Source: Gemmatimonadota bacterium (GTDB lineage Bacteria; Gemmatimonadota; Gemmatimonadetes; Palauibacterales; Palauibacteraceae). From it: DNA of 37,527 nucleotides. Below, in pieces: positions 17,174 to 25,122 of the stretch. Location of the stretch: assembly GCA_022360695.1 (NCBI GenBank), contig JAKSCH010000050.1, positions 1 through 37,527 of the forward strand, read 5' to 3'. Made by a program: the position numbers and the translations under genes. The notes under the pieces are model-generated. The model did not search any database and was not told the DNA's origin. It saw only the letters and a program-made list of their open reading frames with translations. Position 1 is the first letter of the stretch; every line of letters starts with the position of its first letter.

Positions 17174-18136
17174 GTGCCCATCGACGACGTCCGCCGAGAC
17201 TATCGGTACCGGGCCAGTCGCTTCGATACGCTCTCGGGGACGTTGCCCGTGCTGGCCCGCGTTCCGTTGGAGCCTCAGAAATGGTATTGGCAGCAGATCG
17301 TCGGTCCCAACGTGGGCCAGCCCTGGCGCGTCCTACAGCAGGACGCGTGGGATGCGATCAAGCTCCGCCGGACGGAGGACGAACGCGATCTCCTGCGAGT
17401 GCTGGATCTCGAACGCCGTTGGAAGCTCCTTCGGCTACAAAGCGTTCGATACGTGCACAGCGTCTTCCCGGTCGAGTTCGAGCCCTTCGCGCGGGAGATC
17501 GAGCTCGATTCGTTGGCCGGTCACCTGTACGAGCTGCACGAGCCGTTGCCTCGGGCCTACGTGGTATCGCAGCACACGACCGCTTCGGACGAGGTCGAGT
17601 CGATCAACCGCGTTCTCGAGCCGGAGTTCGATCTCCATCGATCCGTGGTGATCACCGCGGCGTCGGATGCCGCGCCGTTCGCGTCTCCTCTCGTGGAGGG
17701 CGAGCGCGCGTCGGCCCCGGGGGCGAGCCTCGCCGGGGGCGCGGACCGGGATGGGCAGCCGGCGTCCGGCGGTGAGAGCCGGGTCGGCCCCGCAGAGCCG
17801 ACGTTCCCCGGGGCGACGATCGTCGAGTCTTCCGGCACCCGCGTGCGGGTGCGGCTCGACGCGTCGGTCGAGGGGTTCCTCGTACTCACGGACTCCCATT
17901 ATCCCGGCTGGACCGCGCACGTCGATGGCGCCCGCCGCGACATCGAGCTCGCGAACTACTTCTTCCGAGCGGTCCCCGTCGCGCCGGGCGACCGCGAGGT
18001 CGTGTTCACGTATCGCTCTTCCGCGTTCACCCTCGGCGCACGTCTCAGCGGCGCCTCGCTGATCGGAGCGGTCGTCCTCTGGGTGTCCCTCGCGCTTCGC
18101 GACCGGCGACGACGAGGTGCCGGTTTACCCGTTTGA
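17174..18136 (+). CDS. YfhO-like protein, C-terminal part (same frame as 15605-17155)
   Basis: Same reading frame as the upstream ORF; contains the YfhO-like C-terminal signature FLVLTDSHYPGWTAHVDGARRDIELANYFFRAVPVAPGDREVVFTYR and a final TM. Confidence 0.7.
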   Translation: MPIDDVRRDYRYRASRFDTLSGTLPVLARVPLEPQKWYWQQIVGPNVGQPWRVLQQDAWDAIKLRRTEDERDLLRVLDLERRWKLLRLQSVRYVHSVFPVEFEPFAREIELDSLAGHLYELHEPLPRAYVVSQHTTASDEVESINRVLEPEFDLHRSVVITAASDAAPFASPLVEGERASAPGASLAGGADRDGQPASGGESRVGPAEPTFPGATIVESSGTRVRVRLDASVEGFLVLTDSHYPGWTAHVDGARRDIELANYFFRAVPVAPGDREVVFTYRSSAFTLGARLSGASLIGAVVLWVSLALRDRRRRGAGLPV

Positions 18137-18207
18137 GAGTCCGTTGATGCTCCACGGGAGGATCTGACCGCTTCGGGGGCGCGACGTCGCGAACGGCGTC
18201 GCCAAAC

Positions 18208-18684
18208 GTGGGGGTCGGCATCGTCGACGCATCGAGTCGAGGGATCGAGGGGAGGCGACGACCGTCGAGGGGCTTCGGGTCGATCGAGCTCCTGATCGCG
18301 ATCGCGCTCATCGGGCTGCTGCTCGCGACGACGGTTTCGTGGGAGCCGATCGATCGTTGGAGCCTCGCGAGGGCGACGCGCCTCGCCGAGACCGAGCTAC
18401 GGCGCGCGCGGTCGGTCGCGCTCTCGGAGCACCGTCGGATCGACGTGAGAGCGGACGACGGTTGGCTCGAGCTGTCGGCCCCGGGTTCCGGACCGATCGG
18501 TCGCATCCAGCTGGCCGGTCCGGGTGGACTGGCGGACTCGATCCGCCTGAGACCGAGGGTCCTGCGGTTCAACGGGCGGGGACAGGGCTCGGCGGGGAGT
18601 CTTTTCATATACCGCGGAAGTCGCGGAATGCGGGTAATCAGCAACTTCCTGGGCAGGGTGCGAACAATTCGGTTTCGCCTTTGA
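18208..18684 (+). CDS. Second FimT/GspH-like minor pilin
   Basis: Prepilin-like SRGFGSIELLIAIALIGLLLATTVSW, then SLARATRLAETELRRARSVALSEHRRIDV. Confidence 0.75.
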   Translation: MGVGIVDASSRGIEGRRRPSRGFGSIELLIAIALIGLLLATTVSWEPIDRWSLARATRLAETELRRARSVALSEHRRIDVRADDGWLELSAPGSGPIGRIQLAGPGGLADSIRLRPRVLRFNGRGQGSAGSLFIYRGSRGMRVISNFLGRVRTIRFRL

Positions 18685-18841
18685 TCCAGGCGTCCGATAC
18701 ACGATCGCGCCTCCGGACGCTCGGGAATTCGGCGGACATCGCGCCGGGGTGGCGCGTTGCTACGCGGTATCTCCGCTCCAGGCCCCTGAATAGACGGCCG
18801 GGAAGCCTCTGCGCACGGCTGAAAAGTTTTTCGTGTCGAGG

Positions 18842-18913
18842 GGCCGGCAAACCCGGCGAAAGCCAAGGGCGGCAAGGGCTTAGGATCGGGCTCCGATCTT
18901 GCCCAAAGGCCGG
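18842..18913 (+). ncRNA. Candidate structured leader RNA upstream of the second PilV-like gene (GEMM/c-di-GMP-riboswitch-like core, unproven)
   Basis: GGCAAACCCGGCGAAAGCCAAGGGCGGCAAGGGCTTAGGATCGGGCTCCGATCTTGCCC; GAAA-capped stem, GATCGG-GCT-CCGATC hairpin nested in GGGC/GCCC. Confidence 0.3.
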
Positions 18914-18943
18914 AGGCTGCGGGCGGTTTCTCGAGAGGTCACG

Positions 18944-19348
18944 ATGGCTCGAAACGCGATCACGACGTCGACAGGTCGACTCGGACAGACCGGTGTGGGT
19001 CTGGTCGAGGCGCTGATCGCCATCGCGCTGACGACGACGGGCGTACTCGCGCTCGCCGGGGGCGCGTCGGTCATCATGGGCGAGACCGATCGCGGTCGAG
19101 TCGACACCGACCGAGCCCTCGTCGCGCGCGCGTCGCTCGAGACCGCGCTCCGAGGCCCGTTCGCGTCGGTCGACGACGGTCGGACCGACGTCCGACTCTC
19201 CGCTCGGTCCTACAGGGCGACGCGAACCGTCACGCCGATCACGCCTCGCCTCGCGGACATCCTCGTCGAGGTGACGTCCGCTTCCGGTGCGACGGCGACC
19301 TATCGGACCCGGATCCACGATCCGCGTCCGCTCCCGGTGGCTCCATGA
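18944..19348 (+). CDS. Second PilV-like minor pilin
   Basis: LGQTGVGLVEALIAIALTTTGVLALAGGASVIM; ATG at 18944 in track ORF 18899-19348. Confidence 0.72.
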   Translation: MARNAITTSTGRLGQTGVGLVEALIAIALTTTGVLALAGGASVIMGETDRGRVDTDRALVARASLETALRGPFASVDDGRTDVRLSARSYRATRTVTPITPRLADILVEVTSASGATATYRTRIHDPRPLPVAP

Positions 19349-20169
19349 CGACCTTCGAGCGGGACGGGTTCACCGTGGTGGAGGTCCTCATCGCCGTCGC
19401 GATCGCGAGCGTCCTGAGCGGTGTGCTCATGGCCACGATCTCGGGGCAGAACCGTCTGCAAGCGGAGCAGGACGCCCTCGCTCTGATCGAGGAGACGACG
19501 CGCGCTCTCGCGGACGGGCTGGTCCCGGAGGTTCGGGCGGCGGGCCCCGGTGACATCGTACGAGCCGAGTCGGACCGAATCGTCGTTCGGTCCGATCTCT
19601 CTCGCGCCATCGTTTGCGAGGCGCTCCCATCCGGTGAGATCGATCTCTACATCTACGACGCCGTCGAGGCGGCGAACCTGCCACGAGGCTTCCGGGGCAC
19701 CGCCATCTCGGAGCCGTATGAAGCGTCGTTCATCTACGCCGACGGTTTCACCCCCACGATGAGCCCATCGCGGGAGGCCGCGGCGAATTGTCGCGGGAAC
19801 GGCGCCGACGCCCCGATGATCGCCCCCAACTCCGCGTTTCAGCGCACGAGCGGGTGGTCGACGGGCTTCGCGACGCCCCCGGGTCGCGGTTCCGTCGTGC
19901 GGATGTATGGAACGCTGACGTACGAGCTCCGCGACGCAGCGGACGGTTCGGGGAATCTCACGGTTCGTCGCAACACGCAGGAGTTTGCCACGTTCTTGGC
20001 GCCGGACGCACGGTTCGAGTACGTCATGGCGAACGGTACGACGGCGACCGACGTGCGGCCGCCCAACCTTCGAGACGTACGCGACGTACGCTTGACGGCG
20101 ACCGCCCTGGGTCGTGTTTCAGGGGTCCCGGGACGATCTGTGGTACACGAAGTGCCCCTCCGGAACTAG
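19345..20169 (+). CDS. Second PilW-like minor pilin
   Basis: ERDGFTVVEVLIAVAIASVLSGVLMATISGQNRLQAEQDA; ATGA overlap with upstream CDS. Confidence 0.78.
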   Translation: MTTFERDGFTVVEVLIAVAIASVLSGVLMATISGQNRLQAEQDALALIEETTRALADGLVPEVRAAGPGDIVRAESDRIVVRSDLSRAIVCEALPSGEIDLYIYDAVEAANLPRGFRGTAISEPYEASFIYADGFTPTMSPSREAAANCRGNGADAPMIAPNSAFQRTSGWSTGFATPPGRGSVVRMYGTLTYELRDAADGSGNLTVRRNTQEFATFLAPDARFEYVMANGTTATDVRPPNLRDVRDVRLTATALGRVSGVPGRSVVHEVPLRN

Positions 20170-20260
20170 CGGATCGGTGATGAGGATGAAGGGGTCGTAC
20201 GGGGGCGGGGTGATCCGCGGGAAAGCGCGCCAGGTAGCGAAAAACCGGCCAAGTGTGGGT

Positions 20261-20289
20261 TTGACACCACGATGCCGCGTTCCTACCTT
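20261..20289 (+). promoter_or_regulatory. Candidate sigma-70 promoter for pilMNOPQ
   Basis: TTGACA (20261-20266), 17-nt spacer, TACCTT (20284-20289), about 50 nt upstream of the pilM ATG. Confidence 0.6.
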
Positions 20290-20340
20290 CAGCCGTCCCG
20301 CCATATCTCGTCCGTGGCAACCAATTAACGGACGAAACTG

Positions 20341-21387
20341 ATGCTGCGATTTGGGTTTGGGCGGAGGAAGACGACGGTTGGGCTGGATGTCGGCAGCGGC
20401 TTCATCAAAGCGGCCGTCATCGATCACAGCAAAGACATTCCGCAACTGGCCAAGGTCGCCGTAAGCCCCCTCGAGGGGGACGCGATCGTGGACGGCGATA
20501 TCGTCGATCCCGGTCTCGTCGCCGATGCCATCTCGTCCATGTTCGAGCGCGAGAAGATCGACCAGCGCGACGTCGTGATCGGTGTCGGCGGGCGCGATGT
20601 GATCATCAAGCTCATCAAGATGGATCGCATGGACGAGGAGGAAGCCCGCGAGGTGATCCCGTGGGAGGCCGAGCAGCACGTGCCGTTCGACATGGACAAC
20701 GTCCAGCTCGACTTCGAGATCACCGACCCGGACGGCGATGGCCTCCAGATGACCGTCTTACTCGTCGCCGCGAAACGGGAGCTCATCGAGACGCGCATCT
20801 CGCTCCTCCAGCAGGCGGGTCTCAATCCGACCGCGGTGGACGTCGAAGCCTTCGCGCTTCACAACGCCCTCGAGGTGAACTACCCGAGTGCCATGGAGGG
20901 CGTCACGGCACTGGTCAGCATCGGGAACGACACCACCACGGTGAACGTGCTCGACGACGGGGTCCCGGTGCTCACTCGCGACCTCAGCTTCGGGACACGG
21001 GGGCTCATCCTCGATCTGCAGCGCGAGCGCTCGCTGACGGCGGAGCAGGCACAAGCCGCGCTCCGCGGCGAAAGCGGCGACGCCAGCCTTCGAGAGTTCC
21101 TCGCGGAGCGTGCGCAGGAAGTGGCGCGTGGCGTGGAGCGAGCGGCCGCGTTTCTCGAGACCGATGAGATCGGGCTCGGCGTCGCGCGTTTGTACCTGTG
21201 TGGAGGTGGCGTCGGGATTGCGGGGCTGTCGGAGATCCTCGCCGAGCGTCTCGGTGTCGAGACGCACATCGCGAGCGCATTCGAGCGAGTCCAGGTGAAG
21301 GCGGACGCGATCGACTTCCTGGAGCTGCAGGAGATGGCGCCGATGCTGATGCTCTCGGTCGGGTTGGGGCTCCGGAAGGCTGCCTAG
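20341..21387 (+). CDS. pilM: Type IV pilus assembly protein PilM (actin-like)
   Basis: TTVGLDVGSGFIKAAVIDHS, IPWEAEQHVPFDMDNVQLDF; first gene of the MNOPQ set. Confidence 0.95.
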   Translation: MLRFGFGRRKTTVGLDVGSGFIKAAVIDHSKDIPQLAKVAVSPLEGDAIVDGDIVDPGLVADAISSMFEREKIDQRDVVIGVGGRDVIIKLIKMDRMDEEEAREVIPWEAEQHVPFDMDNVQLDFEITDPDGDGLQMTVLLVAAKRELIETRISLLQQAGLNPTAVDVEAFALHNALEVNYPSAMEGVTALVSIGNDTTTVNVLDDGVPVLTRDLSFGTRGLILDLQRERSLTAEQAQAALRGESGDASLREFLAERAQEVARGVERAAAFLETDEIGLGVARLYLCGGGVGIAGLSEILAERLGVETHIASAFERVQVKADAIDFLELQEMAPMLMLSVGLGLRKAA

Positions 21388-21435
21388 GTCGGTCACCGTA
21401 AACGGGCGGACGAGGATCGGGGGACGAGTAAGCGG

Positions 21436-22122
21436 ATGATCGAAGTCAATCTACTACCGGATTCACAAGGGTCCCGTGGTGGTGGGAAACGCGCCAAGAA
21501 GAAGGGTGCCGGACCATCGCTCGGCGGGGGCCTCGGCCTGGCGGGGAAGGGTGGGAACCCGTGGAGCACGGCGTTGCTCCTCGCGGGACTCGTCGTTCCG
21601 CTCGCCGCGGGCTTTCTCTGGTGGTCGCAGCGCTCGAGTGCCGCGAGCCTCCAGACGCGACTCGATTCGGCGACCGCGGATTCGGCCCGGCTCGCCGAGC
21701 TTCGGCAGGTCAGCGATAGCCTCACGGCCCGTCGCACCGAGATCCGAGACCGCGTGGCCCTCGTCGAGCAGCTGGATCGCAACCGGTTCGTCTGGCCGCA
21801 CATGATGGACGAGATCAGTCGCGCGGTGCCGCGAATGGCGTGGCTCAGCTCGCTCCGTCAGACGGCGCCGCTGCCCGACGTCGGCGTGCAGATCCAGGGC
21901 ATCGCCGCGAATCCGTTGGCGATTACGGAGTTCGTACGGAACCTCGAAGCGTCCGACTACATCACGGACGTTCGCATCCTGGGCTCGCAGCGTCAGGGGC
22001 TCGAAGCGGACGGCGACAATACGATCGCGGCGCAGAGCTTCACGCTGACGGCGCGGTTCGCCGAGCCCGAAGGAGGTGCAATGCGGACCGAGCCGATCAT
22101 CGCGAACACGGGAGGCGGATGA
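21436..22122 (+). CDS. pilN: Type IV pilus assembly protein PilN
   Basis: MIEVNLLPDSQGSR N-terminal motif, single TM, PilN fold region (WLSSLRQ..VQIQGIAANPLAITEFVRNLEAS). Confidence 0.93.
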   Translation: MIEVNLLPDSQGSRGGGKRAKKKGAGPSLGGGLGLAGKGGNPWSTALLLAGLVVPLAAGFLWWSQRSSAASLQTRLDSATADSARLAELRQVSDSLTARRTEIRDRVALVEQLDRNRFVWPHMMDEISRAVPRMAWLSSLRQTAPLPDVGVQIQGIAANPLAITEFVRNLEASDYITDVRILGSQRQGLEADGDNTIAAQSFTLTARFAEPEGGAMRTEPIIANTGGG

Positions 22123-22715
22123 TGGCGCTGTTGCCGCAGGATCCGAGCGACCAATACAAGATGCTCGGCGTCATTCTCCTCTTGGCGCTGGGCGCGGTCT
22201 TCTACCTGTACGCGTGGAGCCCGAAGAGCGAGGAGCTCGCGGAGCTCGAGCAACGGATCGAGCAGATCGAGCAGGCCAACACGCTCGCCGAGGCTCGCAC
22301 GCAGAACCTCGATACGGTGCGCGAAGAGCTCGAGCTCGGGGAGCGGCAGTTCGCCATGCTCCAGAGACTCGTACCCGCCGAGGGCGAGGTCCCCGCGATC
22401 TACGAGGCGATCGCCTCCGAGACACAATCGCTGGGCCTCGATCTCATCAACGTCGCACCGAGCGAGCCCATGCCGGATTCGGCCGCGTATTTCCTACGAC
22501 AGAACTGGGACATGCAGCTCGAGGGCGAGTACCACGACGTAGGCCAGTTCCTGACGCGCGTCGCGAGCTTCACCCGGATCGTTCGCCCCGACGTGTCGGA
22601 GATTCGACCCGCGGGAATCACGAACTCCGGGCGACAGATGGTGCTGGCCCGCTTCAGACTCGAGACGTTCGTTCTCCCGCCCGACGGGGGCGCGACGCCT
22701 ACGGAGGGCGGATGA
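22119..22715 (+). CDS. pilO: Type IV pilus assembly protein PilO
   Basis: MMALLPQDPSDQYKML, TM then coiled coil, GEYHDVGQFLTRVASFTRIVRP; overlaps pilN stop. Confidence 0.92.
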   Translation: MMALLPQDPSDQYKMLGVILLLALGAVFYLYAWSPKSEELAELEQRIEQIEQANTLAEARTQNLDTVREELELGERQFAMLQRLVPAEGEVPAIYEAIASETQSLGLDLINVAPSEPMPDSAAYFLRQNWDMQLEGEYHDVGQFLTRVASFTRIVRPDVSEIRPAGITNSGRQMVLARFRLETFVLPPDGGATPTEGG

Positions 22716-23155
22716 TGAAGAGGACGTGTGGAAGGGGCCAGCGAGGCCTGCCGCTGGCCGCGTGCGGGCTCGCCGTAGCGGCCGCGTTCGTCACGACGGC
22801 GGCACGAGCCGAGGCGCAGACCCCGGTGTCGACGGTGTACGAGCGGGAGGTGTTCACGTACCCGTCGTTCGGCCGCCGCGACCCGTTCCGCCCGCTCAAC
22901 GCAGGCGAACAGCTCGGGCCTCGCTTCGAGGACCTGACGCTGACCGGCGTGTTGTACAACCCGACGATCGGCAGCGTCGCGACGCTGATCGACGACAAGA
23001 CGGGACGCCGGTATCGCTCACGAGAGGGCGACGCGCTCGGAGAGATCCGAGTCGCGGCGATCCGATCGGACGAGGTGGACTTCGTGATCACGAGCTTCGG
23101 CATCAGCCGACGTGAGACTTTGACGGTCAAGAAAAACAAGGAGATTGAGGGATGA
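22712..23155 (+). CDS. pilP: Type IV pilus lipoprotein/inner-membrane protein PilP-like
   Basis: RRDPFRPLNAGEQ..DLTLTGVLYNPTIGSVATLIDDKTGRRYRSREGDALGEIRVAAI; overlaps pilO and pilQ. Confidence 0.85.
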   Translation: MMKRTCGRGQRGLPLAACGLAVAAAFVTTAARAEAQTPVSTVYEREVFTYPSFGRRDPFRPLNAGEQLGPRFEDLTLTGVLYNPTIGSVATLIDDKTGRRYRSREGDALGEIRVAAIRSDEVDFVITSFGISRRETLTVKKNKEIEG

Positions 23156-24960
23156 TCGCTCGATCCATCCTCGCCTTTGCGCTGGCGGCGTGGTTCGGAG
23201 GAGCGCCCTCCGACCTCAGGGAAGTTCAGATCGCGCCGGCTGGTGCAGAGACCGAGATCACCGTCGTGGTCGGTGGTGACATCACCCCGCACCACTTCAT
23301 GCTCGCGGACCCGCCCCGCCTGATCCTCGACGTCGAGGGCGCGACCCACGATCTGGAGCGACATAGCTACGAAGCGATCGGGCGCGGCGGCGTGATCCGG
23401 ATGCGCACGAGCCAGTTCCGACCCGATGTCGTGCGGCTGGTCTTCGATCTGACGCGGGAGCTCGAGTACGCCGTCGAGAAAGCCCAGGGCAAGGTCCGGG
23501 TCACGTTCGAGAACCCGGGCGAGTCGTTCTCGCGCTGGTCGACGCAGCCCGGAGCGGCCGCGGCCATCGACCTGACGGGAGCGAGCCCGACGGGTCGCGA
23601 CATGCCGGCCGCGAACCCGGCGCCGGACGCTGCCGCGGCTCTGGCCGCCGTGCAGCAGGCCCAGCCTCGCATCTCCGTCGCCTACGACAGCGCGAGCATG
23701 CTCGACGTGCTGGCCGGATTCTCCGAGTTCGCGGGCGTGTCGATCGTCCCGAACGGCGACGCCGCGTCGGTCATGGTCCGAGGCATCGACATCAAGAACC
23801 AGCCTTGGGACGTGGCGCTGAGCGCGATCCTGTCGGCGCAGAACCTCGGCTGGCAGACTTCGGAGAGCGGGATCATCGTCGTGGATCTTCTGGAGAACCT
23901 GAAGACGCGCGACGAGCTCCTCACCGAGACCCGCGTCATGCGGATCAACTACGCCAGCGCCGACTCGGTGGCGCTGGCGCTCGAAAAGCTCGTCACGCCG
24001 GAGCGCGGCCAGGTAGTCGCCTACTCCGGGACGAACTCGATCATCGTCACCGACGCGCCCTCGGTGGTGGCGCGGATGGACACGCTCGTCACTTCGCTCG
24101 ACAAGCGGATGCCGCAGGTAGCGATCGAGGCCAAGATCGTCTTCGTGGACCGCACCGACGTCCAGGAGATGGGCATCGTCTACGACCTCAAGGAACGCGA
24201 GGGCGGGTTCGTCGAGCAGGGGATCAACCCCGAGATCTCGGTACCCGACCCCAACGAGCCGCCGCAGCTCGTCGACACGGACGGCGACGGCGTGCCCGAC
24301 CAGGCGTTCTTCAAGCGCACGAACGAGACGCTCGTGAACCTGGGCGGTGACGCGATCGCGGCGCTCGCGAACGCGAACGATCGAGTCACGTCGCCGGCGC
24401 TGTCGATATTGACCGCCGTGACGTTCGGTGAGTTCTCGCTGTTCTCGTTCATCGAGGCGCTCGAGTCGCACCAGCTGTCCGACGTCCAGGCGGCCCCGTC
24501 GATCCAGGTGGTCGACAACGCGAAGGCCCGTATCCAGGTCGGTGAGCGGACGCCGATCCGCGTGCTGGAGCGCGGGGCGCAGAGCGAGGAGGCGACGATC
24601 AACGTGCAGTTCGAGGATACCGGTATCATCCTCGAGGTTCAGCCGCACGTCACGAACAACAACCAGATCCTCCTCGCGCTCTCGGCGGAGCGGTCGGGTC
24701 TCCAGGTCGGTCTCTCGGACGTCGGGTTCGTGTTCGAGAAGCAGATCGGCGAGACGACGCTGCTGCTCGACGACGGAGAGACGGCGGTGATCGGCGGGCT
24801 GACCTTGAGCGAGGTGAGCCGTAGCGAGAGTGGGGTGCCCGGTCTCATGAACATCCCGCTGCTCGGAAACCTGTTCCGGACCACGAAGGAGAACGAGGTC
24901 AAGCAGGATCTGATCATCCTCGTTACGCCGCACGTGATCATGCCGCGCGAGCTGCCGTAG
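23152..24960 (+). CDS. pilQ: Type IV pilus secretin PilQ (AMIN-STN-secretin)
   Basis: AMIN-like N-terminus, LDVLAGFSEFAGVSIVP, secretin core (GLTLSEVSRSESGVPGLMNIPLLGNLFR...DLIILVTPHVI). Confidence 0.95.
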   Translation: MIARSILAFALAAWFGGAPSDLREVQIAPAGAETEITVVVGGDITPHHFMLADPPRLILDVEGATHDLERHSYEAIGRGGVIRMRTSQFRPDVVRLVFDLTRELEYAVEKAQGKVRVTFENPGESFSRWSTQPGAAAAIDLTGASPTGRDMPAANPAPDAAAALAAVQQAQPRISVAYDSASMLDVLAGFSEFAGVSIVPNGDAASVMVRGIDIKNQPWDVALSAILSAQNLGWQTSESGIIVVDLLENLKTRDELLTETRVMRINYASADSVALALEKLVTPERGQVVAYSGTNSIIVTDAPSVVARMDTLVTSLDKRMPQVAIEAKIVFVDRTDVQEMGIVYDLKEREGGFVEQGINPEISVPDPNEPPQLVDTDGDGVPDQAFFKRTNETLVNLGGDAIAALANANDRVTSPALSILTAVTFGEFSLFSFIEALESHQLSDVQAAPSIQVVDNAKARIQVGERTPIRVLERGAQSEEATINVQFEDTGIILEVQPHVTNNNQILLALSAERSGLQVGLSDVGFVFEKQIGETTLLLDDGETAVIGGLTLSEVSRSESGVPGLMNIPLLGNLFRTTKENEVKQDLIILVTPHVIMPRELP

Positions 24961-24968
24961 CGGACGCG

Positions 24969-24997
24969 GAGCGCCGGGTCGACCGGACCCGGCGCTC
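24969..24997 (+). other. GC-rich hairpin after pilQ (12-bp stem, no U tract)
   Basis: GAGCGCCGGGTC (24969-24980) / GACCCGGCGCTC (24986-24997). Confidence 0.7.
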
Positions 24998-25031
24998 GGC
25001 TTGTTCCGTAGGGCGAGCGCCCTCAGTTTCG

Positions 25032-25061
25032 AGGCCCGGCCGAGCGCCGGGCCTTTTTTTT
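25032..25061 (+). terminator. Intrinsic terminator after pilMNOPQ
   Basis: AGGCCCGGC-CGAGC-GCCGGGCCT followed by TTTTTTT. Confidence 0.93.
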
Positions 25062-25122
25062 GTCCGGACGCGACGTCCGAGCCGCGACCGCCGAATCGAG
25101 TCACGAGATCGGATACCAATCC

